Shown here: positions 52,888 to 60,965 of the stretch, piece after piece
How the letters are laid out: every line of letters begins with the position of its first letter
How positions within the stretch are numbered: position 1 is the stretch's first letter
Source: Haloterrigena turkmenica DSM 5511
GTDB taxonomy: Archaea > Halobacteriota > Halobacteria > Halobacteriales > Natrialbaceae
DNA length: 64,000 nucleotides
Reading direction: 5' to 3'
Assembly: GCF_000025325.1 (NCBI RefSeq)
Contig: NC_013743.1
Coordinates: forward strand, 620,001 to 684,000
Notes under the pieces: model-generated
Seen by the model: the letters and a program-made list of their open reading frames with translations, nothing else
Told to the model about the DNA's origin: nothing
Database searches by the model: none
Program-made: the position numbers and the translations under genes

Positions 52888-53423
52888 GCGAAGAACGGTC
52901 GGACGAGAACGGGGACGAGGACGACCCTCCCCCGTCCCGATCCGACGACGAAGAAACGGATCCGAGCGGCTTCCACCTCGATGCCGGGTTACGGCCGTTG
53001 AGGGATCTCCTCGGACATCTGGTCGAAGTCACCGTCACCGACTCCCCGCCGCCGTCGGAAGAGACCACCGACTGGTCGTCCGTGGACGACGACTCATCGG
53101 GGCGATCCGTGAGCGAACCGAGCCAGCCGGTTGACCACGACACGAATCGGCCCCGAAAGAGGCGCCGGCGCACGTCGCCGTCCGACGGATACCTCGTCGA
53201 CACCCGACGCGAAGACGGGGAGTTCGTCGTCACCGCCGATATTCCTGATGCGAGCAGGGACGATCTCTCCATCGGGATCGATCCCCGGACGAACGAACTG
53301 GTAATCGGCGTGGCGGGAACCGCCCTCGAACGCATCGATCCGCCCTGGCGGTCGGTCGAGGCAACGAAGGTATGGTTCAACAACGGCGTCCTCGAGGTTC
53401 GACTGCGGCCGGACGGGTCGTAA
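52884..53423 (+). CDS. gvpH: GvpH-like Hsp20 protein (gas-vesicle accessory), orphan
   Basis: The 179-residue protein has a long acidic disordered N-terminus (1-90, rich in Asp, Glu, Ser, Pro) and a basic patch RKRRRR. An alpha-crystallin domain follows: GYLVDTRREDGEFVVTADIP, DDLSIGIDPRTNELVIGVAG and VEATKVWFNNGVLEVRL. GIDPRTNELVI and the end KVWFNNGVLEV are typical of GvpH, which holds GvpL and related proteins during gas-vesicle assembly. No gvpA or other gvp gene lies nearby, so this may be a displaced gvpH or a stress chaperone derived from it. Confidence 0.75.
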   Translation: MSEERSDENGDEDDPPPSRSDDEETDPSGFHLDAGLRPLRDLLGHLVEVTVTDSPPPSEETTDWSSVDDDSSGRSVSEPSQPVDHDTNRPRKRRRRTSPSDGYLVDTRREDGEFVVTADIPDASRDDLSIGIDPRTNELVIGVAGTALERIDPPWRSVEATKVWFNNGVLEVRLRPDGS

Positions 53424-53503
53424 CCGCGCCGGCCCGCGCCGTTCGCGCTCGCTGCCGGCGGCGAGTGCTATCACACGGTACTCGAGTCGACGTCCGCACC
53501 GCG

Positions 53504-53722
53504 CTAGAAGAACTCCTCGTGGACCGCTATCCCTTCTTCCTCGAGGATTGGACCCGCTACTGTCGTCGAGCCATCGGCCCGGTCGACGACCTCCTCGCAG
53601 GGGATCTCGATCACGCCGTCGCCTCTGAGTTTCGCGAGCGAGTCGACGGAAACGCTGTAGACGACCCGGCCGAGTCCCGCGTAGACGATCGCGCTCGCAC
53701 ACATCGGGCACGGCTCGGTGCT
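53504..53722 (-). pseudogene. C-terminal fragment of a nucleoside deaminase
   Basis: On the minus strand the frame ends with STEPCPMCASAIVYAGLGRV then VYSVSVDSLAKLRG and EIPCEEVVDRADGS, the second zinc motif (PCxxC) and C-terminal half of a guanine/tRNA-adenosine-type deaminase. The first half with the HAE motif is missing: sequence before STEPC is unrelated (Arg-rich) and gives no start. Without the His and catalytic Glu it cannot be active. It is the tail of a gene lost between gvpH and cofH. Confidence 0.7.
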
Positions 53723-53838
53723 GGGTCCCTTTCGGCGCCGGCGTTGAAACGATCCCTCTCGTCGCCGACTGGTGTGGTGGACTGTGGGTCTCGGTTCCCT
53801 CGAAGTCGAGGCCGCCGTTCGCCACCGGACTGAACGAC

Positions 53839-55218
53839 TCAGTCGTCGGCCGGTAGCGCCCGCTCGGCGCGTTCGTCCGCGGTGAGCAGCGGCGTGCCGT
53901 CGGCCTTCGGCCCGAGTTGCGGACCGAACGGCGGGTCCTCGGAGTCGATGACCCGTCGCGTCTCGTAATCGGTCGATCGCTCGACCGGGACGCGGCCGAT
54001 CGAGGAGATCATCTCGACGTAGTCCTCGAACGAGCGGAACTCGCCGTGCTCGCCGCCGGCGCGGGTCGTGATCTCCTCGGAGAGGATCGTCCCCATGTAG
54101 TCGTCGGCGCCGCAGGAGAGCATCTTCAGCCCCTGTTCGTCGCCGTACTTGACCCACGAGGACTGGACGTGGTCGACGTTGTCGAGGAAGAGCCGCGAGA
54201 CGGCGATCATCAGTTCGTCCTCGTCGATGCTCGCGCCGCTCGAGACCACGTCGTGTTCGAACAGCGGCGTGTTCTGGTGGATAAAGGAGAGGGGGACGAA
54301 CTCGGTGATGTTCCCCGTTCGGTCCTGCAGATCGCGGATCCGTTTCAAGTGTAGCGCGCGGTGTGCCTCGTTCTCGACGTGGCCGTACATGATCGTCGCC
54401 GTCATTCCGAGGCCGACGTCGGCGGCGGCCTCCATCGCCTCGAGCCACTCCTCGGTGCCGATCTTGCCGGGACAGATGACGTCGCGGACCTCCTCGACGA
54501 GGATCTCGGCGGCCGTCCCGGGCACGGTGTCGAGGCCGGCGTCTTTCAGCCGTCGGAAGACCTCCTCGTAGGACCAGTCGGTCCCGCGGCGGGCGTGGTA
54601 GGCCTCCTCGGGGGTCATCGAGTGGACGTGGACGCCGTCGACGCTCATCGCCGAAATCTGGTCGACGTAGGTGCCGGGGCTCGTGACGTAGCGTTCGGGC
54701 GGCTTGTAGTTGATCTCCTTTGGCTCGGGGTGGGCCTCGAGGATCTCGCGGTGCTCCGCGTCGAGCGCGAATGCGGGGTGGAGACCGGAGACCGAGGTGA
54801 CCTCGTAGATGCCCCGTTCCACGGCGTCGGCGACGATTTCGCGGGACTCGTCGGGCGTCTTTGTGAAGCCGGCGGTCTCGACCTCGGCGTCGCGCTCGAA
54901 GGTGTGGGCGGCGTCCTTGAAGTTACAGAACAGACAGCCCACGTTACACGCGGTCGTGACGTTGTTGTTCAGGTTGGCGACGAAGGTGACCTCCTCGCCG
55001 ACGTCCTCGGCGCGCCGGCGATCGGCGGCCTCGAGAACTCGCTCCTTGCGCCGCTGGTCGATGCCCTCGCTGTCGGTTCCCGTCGTGAACAGCTCGATGG
55101 CGTCGTCGACCGTTAGCCGGTCGCCGTCGCGCGCCTTCTCGAGTGCGTTCTCGAAGGACTGGTCGGTCTGGGGGACGTGGTCGAACGTGAGGTCGGCCTC
55201 GGTCACCGGTCGCTCCAT
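53839..55218 (-). CDS. cofH: 5-amino-6-(D-ribitylamino)uracil--L-tyrosine transferase CofH
   Basis: CofH is the radical-SAM partner of CofG; it joins tyrosine-derived carbon to the ribityl-uracil in F420 synthesis. The 459-residue protein has the motif TTACNVGCLFCNFKDAAH (CxxxCxxC), preceded by EEVTFVANLNNNV and followed by TSVSGLHPAFALDAEHREIL, VHVHSMTPEEAYHARRGTDW, LDTVPGTAAEILVEEVRDVI, MTATIMYGHVENEAHRALHL and DDYMGTILSEEITTRAGGE. It starts at ATG and is on the opposite strand to cofC and cofG, so F420 genes are clustered here but not in one operon. Confidence 0.94.
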   Translation of the reverse strand: MERPVTEADLTFDHVPQTDQSFENALEKARDGDRLTVDDAIELFTTGTDSEGIDQRRKERVLEAADRRRAEDVGEEVTFVANLNNNVTTACNVGCLFCNFKDAAHTFERDAEVETAGFTKTPDESREIVADAVERGIYEVTSVSGLHPAFALDAEHREILEAHPEPKEINYKPPERYVTSPGTYVDQISAMSVDGVHVHSMTPEEAYHARRGTDWSYEEVFRRLKDAGLDTVPGTAAEILVEEVRDVICPGKIGTEEWLEAMEAAADVGLGMTATIMYGHVENEAHRALHLKRIRDLQDRTGNITEFVPLSFIHQNTPLFEHDVVSSGASIDEDELMIAVSRLFLDNVDHVQSSWVKYGDEQGLKMLSCGADDYMGTILSEEITTRAGGEHGEFRSFEDYVEMISSIGRVPVERSTDYETRRVIDSEDPPFGPQLGPKADGTPLLTADERAERALPADD

Positions 55219-55267
55219 CGGCGTATCAATGCCGGTACAGTGAGAAAAGGATGATGGATCGCTTCCC

Positions 55268-56065
55268 TCACGACTCGTCGAACGCCTCGCGGGCCGTGGC
55301 GGAGAGGATCACCCGCGTGGCCTCCTCGGGGGCGTCCCAGTGCGGGTAGTGTCCGCTGCCTTCGAACCAGTAGAGTCGCGCGTTGGGGAATCGGTTCGCG
55401 GCGCGCTTGGCCTGTCGCGGGAGGGTGACCCGATCCTTACGACCCCAGCCGATCACGACCGGTCCCGGCGTCGACTCCGTTCCCGGCTGACCGGGTCCGA
55501 AGGCCAACCGCCGCAACAGTTCGTCGAACGACGGCGACTCGGCGAAGGTCCGCATCTCTTCGCGGGCGACGTCGGCCGGGAGGTCCCAGGGTCGCGCCGA
55601 GAGCTGCGCCAGGAGCAGGGTGCGACCCGCGGCGCTGCTCACGAGTCGATCCATCACGGGCTGCAGCGAGCGGACGAGACGGATCGACGGGGCGAGCGTC
55701 GCGTAGAAGAAGTACCGTTCCCAGCCCGTCCAGAACCCGCCGGGATCGAGCGCGACGGTCGCGCCGACGTCGCCTCGACGCGCGAGTTCGAGGACGAGCC
55801 GTCCGCCCATCGAGTTCCCGACGACGTCGACCCTCTCGAGATCGTGCGTTTCCAGAAACGACGCGACGGCGTCGGCGAGGGTGTCGATCGAAACCTCGCC
55901 GGACAGCGGCGGCGTCTCGCCGTGGCCGGGGAGATCCACGGCGATCACCTCGCGCTCGGCGGCCAGCCCGTCGAGAACCGGCGTCCACGTCCGCCAGCTT
56001 CCGCCGAGCCCGTGAACGAGGAGCAGTGGCTCGCCGTCGCCGCGACGAATGTGATCCATTTCCAT
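55268..56065 (-). CDS. alpha/beta hydrolase
   Basis: I start at the ATG giving MEMDHIRRGDGEPLLLVHGL (265 residues); a further in-frame ATG lies two codons later. The fold is clear: LLLVHGLGGSWRTWTPVLDG (oxyanion HGLGG), REVIAVDLPGHGETPPL, the nucleophile DVVGNSMGGRLVLELA (Ser), the acid near VVIGWGRKDRVTLPRQAK, and the His in YWFEGSGHYPHWDAPEE. This is a typical esterase/haloperoxidase-like enzyme of unknown substrate. It lies 49 bases upstream of cofH on the same strand and may be co-transcribed, though no F420 role is known. Confidence 0.86.
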   Translation of the reverse strand: MEMDHIRRGDGEPLLLVHGLGGSWRTWTPVLDGLAAEREVIAVDLPGHGETPPLSGEVSIDTLADAVASFLETHDLERVDVVGNSMGGRLVLELARRGDVGATVALDPGGFWTGWERYFFYATLAPSIRLVRSLQPVMDRLVSSAAGRTLLLAQLSARPWDLPADVAREEMRTFAESPSFDELLRRLAFGPGQPGTESTPGPVVIGWGRKDRVTLPRQAKRAANRFPNARLYWFEGSGHYPHWDAPEEATRVILSATAREAFDES

Positions 56066-56252
56066 ACGCGTCGAAGGAGCGCCAGCCGTGTCGAAGTTTT
56101 GCACCGATACGGACGGGAAGAGCGCGAAAATTTGTCGACTCGCGGACGGACCGGTGTCGCGTCAGTCCTCCGGTCAGTCGTCGGACGGTCCCGCGGTCCG
56201 TCCGTCGAACGCAGGTCCCGGAGTTATCGGCGGTGGCCGCGAACGATCGTCT

Positions 56253-56543
56253 ATGAGCTCACGGACGCCGGAGGAGTGCACCGACCTCGCCCTCGACGAG
56301 GGGGCCGACGAAGCGAAGCGCGCGGGTGCGATCCGCGAACTGAAGACGGCCAACGAGTGCGACGAACTCGCGGATATCGTCCGCACGGAGCCCATCGCCG
56401 ACCGGTACCGACGGCAGGCGCTCGAGGCGCTGGCGACGCCCCAGTGCGATTCGGCCCTTCGACATCTCGTCGAGGACGAGGTCCTCGAGGAATCGCTGCA
56501 GCGGGACGCGGAGGAGCTGCTCGAGACCGTCGACGGCGAGTGA
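56253..56543 (+). CDS. small HEAT-repeat-like protein
   Basis: I start at the ATG giving MSSRTPEECTDLALDEGADE (96 residues). The sequence is all helical, with repeats of the HEAT type: DEAKRAGAIRELKTANECDE, ELADIVRTEPIADRYRRQAL and EALATPQCDSALRHLVEDEV. It is probably a small protein-binding adaptor. No other motifs are present. It precedes purC on the same strand by about 200 bases, with the purC promoter in between. Confidence 0.72.
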   Translation: MSSRTPEECTDLALDEGADEAKRAGAIRELKTANECDELADIVRTEPIADRYRRQALEALATPQCDSALRHLVEDEVLEESLQRDAEELLETVDGE

Positions 56544-56623
56544 ACGAGGTCTCGGTGGTCGATCCGGACGCCGGTTCGACGCCGCGTTCCTCTGACCGGG
56601 GGTTGCTGCGCGATACTGAAACC

Positions 56624-56630
56624 TTCTTAG
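56624..56630 (+). promoter_or_regulatory. TATA-like box for the purC leader
   Basis: The element ttcttag is centred 27 bases before the ATG of the first mini-ORF at 56654, so transcription should start at that ATG. Confidence 0.4.
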
Positions 56631-56653
56631 GGGCCGGCCACGGCAACTGGGAT

Positions 56654-56695
56654 ATGAACTGCGGCGGCGGACACGTCCTGAGGTGTCTCGCATGA
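56654..56695 (+). other. purC leader mini-ORF 1 (13 codons)
   Basis: It reads [13 protein letters not shown] and stops with a TGA overlapping the ATG of mini-ORF 2 (ATGA). Near its end is a Shine-Dalgarno core gaggtg six bases before the next ATG. It is placed as the leaderless start of the message. Confidence 0.45.
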
Positions 56696-56757
56696 CTGCT
56701 CTCGCAGCAGAGCTGCTCAAACACCACGTTCGGAACCATCGGAGGTGTCTCACGTGA
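56692..56757 (+). other. purC leader mini-ORF 2 (21 codons)
   Basis: It begins [12 protein letters not shown] and ends RRCLT. Its TGA overlaps the GTG start of purC (GTGA). Its 3' end repeats the same ribosome-site module as mini-ORF 1: gaggtgtctcgcatgac there, gaggtgtctcacgtgac here. Duplication of the module suggests a selected or copied coupling unit. Confidence 0.45.
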
Positions 56758-57773
56758 CGAGTGTCAAGGAGTTCCGGATCGAGGAGGAAGCGAACGCCGA
56801 GGAACTCGGCGCAGGGTCGTTCGTCTTCACCGACGCCTACTCCGTCTTCGACTGGGGCCAGATGCCCGATCGCATCCCCGATAAGGGCGCCAGCCTCTGT
56901 ACGATGGGCGCCTTTAACTTCGAACTGCTCGAGTCCGAGGGCGTCCCGACCCACTACCGCGGAGTCGTCGAGTCGGGCGAGGTCGTCCCGCTCGAGGACG
57001 CCTCGAGCCCGCCCTGGGAGATGGCCATCGACCTCACGCAGGTCCCCGACCTCCCCCACGAGGGCCGGGAATACGATTACGACAGCTACCACGAAGCCGC
57101 GGGATCGAATTACCTCGTCCCGCTGGAGATCGTCTTCCGGAACCGCGTTCCCGTCGGCTCGAGCCTGCGCCACCGGACCGAGCCCGCAGACCACGGCCTC
57201 GCGTTCGACGAGTGGCCCGACGAGGCTGTCGACCTCGAGGAGCCGATCGTCGAGTTCACGACGAAGTACGAGGAGAGCGACCGCCAGCTCGACCGCGCCG
57301 AGGCCGACGAGATCGCCGGCCGAGCCGACATCGAGGAGCTCGAGTCCCTCGCCCGCGAGGTCAACCGAATCGTCACCGAGCAGGCCGAGTCGGCCGGACT
57401 GACCCACGAGGACGGCAAGATCGAGTGCCTCTACTACGACGGCGAGATCCGCGTGGGCGACGTCGTCGGCACGTTCGACGAGAACCGCTTCAGCTACGAG
57501 GGCACTCAGCTCTCGAAGGAGGTTCTTCGGCAGTACCACAAGCGCACCCAGCCCGACTGGGTTCAGGCCGTCGACGAGGCCAAGGCCGAGGCCAAACGGA
57601 CCGATGTCGCCGACTGGAAGTCGCTCTGTGACGAGAAGCCCGAACCGCTCGACGAGAGCGTCATCGAGACCGCTCGCGACCTCTACTGCGCCGGCGCCAA
57701 CGCCTACACCGGCCGGGAACTGTTCGACGCGCCGCCGCTCTCGAGTGCGATCGGCGCTGTCAGGCGGCTCTAG
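56754..57773 (+). CDS. purC: phosphoribosylaminoimidazole-succinocarboxamide synthase (SAICAR synthetase)
   Basis: PurC joins aspartate to CAIR in purine synthesis. I start at the GTG ([18 protein letters not shown]), because a Shine-Dalgarno ggaggtg lies exactly six bases before it; a GTG three codons earlier would overlap that site. The 339-residue protein carries [109 protein letters not shown] and [20 protein letters not shown]. These match SAICAR synthetases. Two overlapping mini-ORFs precede it. Confidence 0.93.
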   Translation: MTSVKEFRIEEEANAEELGAGSFVFTDAYSVFDWGQMPDRIPDKGASLCTMGAFNFELLESEGVPTHYRGVVESGEVVPLEDASSPPWEMAIDLTQVPDLPHEGREYDYDSYHEAAGSNYLVPLEIVFRNRVPVGSSLRHRTEPADHGLAFDEWPDEAVDLEEPIVEFTTKYEESDRQLDRAEADEIAGRADIEELESLAREVNRIVTEQAESAGLTHEDGKIECLYYDGEIRVGDVVGTFDENRFSYEGTQLSKEVLRQYHKRTQPDWVQAVDEAKAEAKRTDVADWKSLCDEKPEPLDESVIETARDLYCAGANAYTGRELFDAPPLSSAIGAVRRL

Positions 57774-57932
57774 TCTGGGCGGACTGCGACTGGCCGGCCG
57801 TTCTCGGATCGACGACCGACTCGTCGAGCGGAGACCGCTGCCGGCGAAGTGAGGGCTGTGATAGCAATCCGCACTCGAGTTCTGAGAAGTAACCCTCATA
57901 TTGGGGGCCGAAACACATTCGAGCGAGCGCAA

Positions 57933-58139
57933 ATGTCTCTCACCGCCAGCGGAATCGCAGCGGGTATTGTCCTGTTCAACCTCACGGCCGGGATCGGTAC
58001 CGTCGCGAGCGCCGTACTGGGGCTGTTCGTCCTCGTGATGCTCTACTTCACGCTCGCGTCGGCGTTCTCCTCGGACTGGTCCGGCCGGGAAGAGGCGGCG
58101 GCGACGAACGCGACCGGCACCGAACCCAGCGACGACTGA
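57933..58139 (+). CDS. small membrane protein
   Basis: I start at the ATG giving MSLTASGIAAGIVLFNLTAG (68 residues). Most of it is hydrophobic: one helix ASGIAAGIVLFNLTAGIGTV and a second AVLGLFVLVMLYFTLASAF, then a short acidic tail (ATGTEPSDD). No family is recognised. It lies between purC and a SAMP-like gene on the same strand. Confidence 0.6.
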   Translation: MSLTASGIAAGIVLFNLTAGIGTVASAVLGLFVLVMLYFTLASAFSSDWSGREEAAATNATGTEPSDD

Positions 58140-58224
58140 CGACCGATTCGATTTCGATTTTCGCGACCAGACGAACAACGACCCGCGTCACGTTCTATAT
58201 GTTTTCCGTCGCTGAAAGGGGAGT

Positions 58225-58506
58225 ATGGAAACCGAGATCACGGTCTACGGGCCGCTCCGGAGCGCGACCGGCGAGAAGACGGTCTCGCTCGAGTGGGCGG
58301 GCGGCACCGTCGCGGACGCCATCGCGGCGTTCGTCGACGCCTATCCGCGAGCGGAGTCACAGCTCTACGACGGTGAGACGGTGCGGCCGAGCGTCAGGGT
58401 GACAGTCGACGGCGAGCGCGCGGCCCTCAAGGACCCGATCTCGGCCGACGCGTCGCTGACGCTGATGCCCGCCGTTCAGGGCGGTTCTCGAGACGGTCCG
58501 CTATGA
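58225..58506 (+). CDS. ubiquitin-like SAMP/MoaD-family protein with a tail after Gly-Gly
   Basis: The 93-residue protein has the beta-grasp pattern of small archaeal modifier proteins: TEITVYGPLRSATGEKTVSL, TVADAIAAFVDAYPRAESQL, SVRVTVDGERAALKDPISAD and LTLMPAVQGG. SAMPs and MoaD are adenylated at a C-terminal Gly-Gly and used for protein tagging or sulfur transfer. Here six residues (SRDGPL) follow the Gly-Gly, so either a protease must trim it or it does not act as a modifier. A dispersed repeat follows the gene. Confidence 0.8.
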   Translation: METEITVYGPLRSATGEKTVSLEWAGGTVADAIAAFVDAYPRAESQLYDGETVRPSVRVTVDGERAALKDPISADASLTLMPAVQGGSRDGPL

Positions 58507-58531
58507 TTCGGACAATTGGGCGATCGAGACA

Positions 58532-58582
58532 CTGCTCACGTGGCAACTAGGGAGGCCACACCCTCCCCAACCGATTCGCTCG
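58532..58582 (+). repeat. dispersed repeat, copy 2
   Basis: It matches the block at 14783 (ctgctcacgtgg...cgattcgctcg, one indel). It contains gggagg / ccctccc as a short stem. The following 110 bases up to the acetamidase gene show another inverted pair (aatcggggt ... accccgatt, 58620-58650) and no gene. Confidence 0.6.
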
Positions 58583-58693
58583 GTCACTCCGTTCCCTCGC
58601 TCATCCCTCGCACGATATCGAATCGGGGTTTGTCAGTGACTCACCCCGATTCAGCGCGCGCCACCGCAGTACGACCACCGAGCCGTTTCTCGC

Positions 58694-60010
58694 CTACAGT
58701 CCGTACTGATCACGCACTAGATGCGCCATGCCCCGCTCCTCGAGTACGTCCAGCGGCGCGAGCATATCGAGCTGTACCACGCCCGGCAGCCGCCCGATCT
58801 GGACGCCGCCGGTGAACGTACACCGCGAGCGGATCTCGCCTTCGCTCATGTCCAGCAGCTTCGTGGCGCGGTCGAAGGCGTTCTGCGTGGCGTCGTTGAC
58901 CGTCGCGCCGGAACCGATCACCTGAATCGGGCCCATGTCGTCTTCGATATCGACGCCGTGTTCGGCGCCGAGTTCCGCTCCCGCTTCGCGCTCCTCGTCG
59001 CTGTAGGGTTTGCTGATAAAGGGCAGGTCTTCCTCGGGCGGCAGCAGGACGGGCCCATCGAGTTCGAGGTCCTCGATGACCTCCACGTCCATCGTGACGG
59101 TCCCGCTCACGTCGGTCGTATGCAGGGAGAGTTCGCCGTCGCCCTGGTTCGCGTGGAGGTCGCCGACGTAGACGCCGGCGCCGTCGACCTTGACGGGACA
59201 GAGTAGCGTCGCGCCCGGCCGGACCTGCGGAATGTCCATGTGGCCGTCCGTGCGGGCCTCGAGTTCGTCTTCGCTCTCGACGCCGTAGTCGTGCTCGGCG
59301 CCGATGAGGTACTGGCCGAAGTCGCCCGCGTTGTGCGAGTCGGGCATCGTGATCGGCGGCGTCGTCCCGACGTTCCCGATGAACGGGCGCAGCCGCCCCA
59401 GCGTGCCGGGCATCTCGCCGGGCTCGTACAGCAGGATGGGGTGTTGGCGGGAGTTCTCGGGGATGTCCATCACCTCGTCGGCGTTCTCGGCGAGTTCGTG
59501 GGCGGCGTCCTCGTCGAGCGTGATCCCGACGGTGTGGTCGTCGTCGAACGCGACCGTATAGCCGTACTCGAAGCCAAACGAGGAGGCGTTCGCGCCGCAC
59601 TCCGCACATTTGATCGCCTCCTCGCCGGTTCCCTCGACGACCGTCTCCGGCCACTCGGTGCCGCACTCCGGACAGCGGTGATCGACGAACGGATCGTCGT
59701 AGAACGCGTCCTCCCGCTCGGCCATCGAGCCCGTGCTCGTGGCCATACTCGTCACCTCGACGTCCCGGATATGGAGCGCGACGGCGTCGCCGACCTCCGC
59801 GCCCTCGACGCGGATCGGGCGCGTGACCTCGTGGCCGCCGCGGAACTCGGGTGTCACCATGGGCCCCCAGCAGCCCGGCGGCGTGTACGTCTTTATCGTC
59901 CCCCCGTCCGCGACGGTTCCGGCCCACTCCTGATCGGGCCCGACGAGGCCGAGCGTGTACCGATCGACGGACAGTTCCTCTCGGACTTCCCGCTCGTCTT
60001 GCTGTGACAT
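58694..60010 (-). CDS. acetamidase/formamidase family protein with zinc ribbon
   Basis: The 438-residue protein follows the FmdA/AmdA fold. Marks are TYTPPGCWGPMVTPEFRG, GAEVGDAVALHIRDVEVTSM, QHPILLYEPGEMPGTLGR, GTTPPITMPDSHNAGDFGQ, PVKVDGAGVYVGDLHANQGD (the conserved GD.HA.QGDGE loop) and CTFTGGVQIGRLPGVVQLDM. These enzymes hydrolyse formamide, acetamide or related amides to ammonia. An inserted zinc ribbon (HRCPECGTEW and IKCAECGANASSF near residues 110-145) is not part of the bacterial enzymes and may stabilise the fold or bind a partner. No transporter gene is adjacent. Confidence 0.9.
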   Translation of the reverse strand: MSQQDEREVREELSVDRYTLGLVGPDQEWAGTVADGGTIKTYTPPGCWGPMVTPEFRGGHEVTRPIRVEGAEVGDAVALHIRDVEVTSMATSTGSMAEREDAFYDDPFVDHRCPECGTEWPETVVEGTGEEAIKCAECGANASSFGFEYGYTVAFDDDHTVGITLDEDAAHELAENADEVMDIPENSRQHPILLYEPGEMPGTLGRLRPFIGNVGTTPPITMPDSHNAGDFGQYLIGAEHDYGVESEDELEARTDGHMDIPQVRPGATLLCPVKVDGAGVYVGDLHANQGDGELSLHTTDVSGTVTMDVEVIEDLELDGPVLLPPEEDLPFISKPYSDEEREAGAELGAEHGVDIEDDMGPIQVIGSGATVNDATQNAFDRATKLLDMSEGEIRSRCTFTGGVQIGRLPGVVQLDMLAPLDVLEERGMAHLVRDQYGL

Positions 60011-60161
60011 ACCACACGAAACTACGACGGAGACCGCGATAAGCCTACTGTCGCCGGAAGCCGCATTTCGAACCCGTTACTCCTTGATTTTGACAATCGT
60101 AGCCCGCGCTTGCAATCGATGGCAACGCCGGTAGTGGCGGGGACCGCGTCACTAGCGATCG

Positions 60162-60592
60162 GTGGTGACCGAGACGGACGAATCCGACTTCCACGACCGC
60201 GTCGCGCAGTCCAGCGAGATCGACGAAGTGGAACCGATCGCGAAAGCGACCGCTCCCGGTTCGCTTCGCTCACCGGTCGCTGTCTCCGTGGCGCGTGGCG
60301 CCACGCTCTCGAGACCCTCGGCGAGACGCTCTCGAGCGGGCAGGCCGAAGACGTCGCCGAGTACCTCCTCGAGGGATACGCGTCGACGCTGACGGACGCG
60401 AGCGAGCGCGCCGGCGACGCCGAAAGCGATACCGATGTCGAGCCCGACGACGCCGAGCAGTTCGCCGAGGCAGTTACCGACGCCGTCGCCGCTGCGCTCA
60501 CGGAGGGCGAGGTCCGAGACCTCAAGTCCCAACTCGACGACGATCTCCACCCGCTGTTCGAGGATGTGACGGTCGACCCCGAGCAGCTCTGA
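60162..60592 (+). pseudogene. DUF2267-like gene broken by a 50-base hairpin insertion
   Basis: Two frames each hold half of one protein. The first (from GTG 60162 or 60165) gives DFHDRVAQSSEIDEVEPIAK ending at 60251. The second resumes at 60302 with HALETLGETLSSGQAEDVAE, then YLLEGYASTLTD and DAVAAALTEGEVRDLKSQLD to the stop at 60592. Removing bases 60252-60301 restores one frame. The inserted piece forms two hairpins (agcgaccg...cggtcgct and cgtggcgcgtggcgccacg). The whole looks like the DUF2267 group. Confidence 0.6.
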
Positions 60593-60697
60593 GCGGGTTT
60601 TCGCCGTCAGATGGCTTCAACGGGCGGATCTATCGGCCGGTGGCCGTATCAGCCGCGATAGGTGCGTTCAAGTGGGTCTTGTCCCTTCAGTCACCTA

Positions 60698-60856
60698 ATG
60701 GCTGATTCGACGGACGAGGACTCACAGGAGTGCCGCGTGTGTGGCGACACCGTTGCATCGTCTGCTAACTACCGCGTCGTGACCGCCGTCGAGGACGGCG
60801 AGACGGTCTACAAACACTTCTGTAGCGGCGACTGCCTCGAGAGCTGGGAGTCGTAG
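60698..60856 (+). CDS. small zinc-finger protein
   Basis: I start at the ATG giving MADSTDEDSQECRVCGDTVA (52 residues). The four metal ligands are CRVC and HFCSGDCLESWE (CxxC...CxxxC), a treble-clef type finger like the TRASH domain. It may bind nucleic acid or a metal. It has about 100 bases of non-coding sequence on each side. The family is common in haloarchaea; its function is not known. Confidence 0.75.
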   Translation: MADSTDEDSQECRVCGDTVASSANYRVVTAVEDGETVYKHFCSGDCLESWES

Positions 60857-60965
60857 TTCGCGGACTCGAGAACGAACTTGAACTTCGCGGACTCGAGAAC
60901 CGAAATCGGACTGCGGACGGACGGGGTGTGGGAACTTCCCGTCTACTCCCGGCCGATCCGACTCG

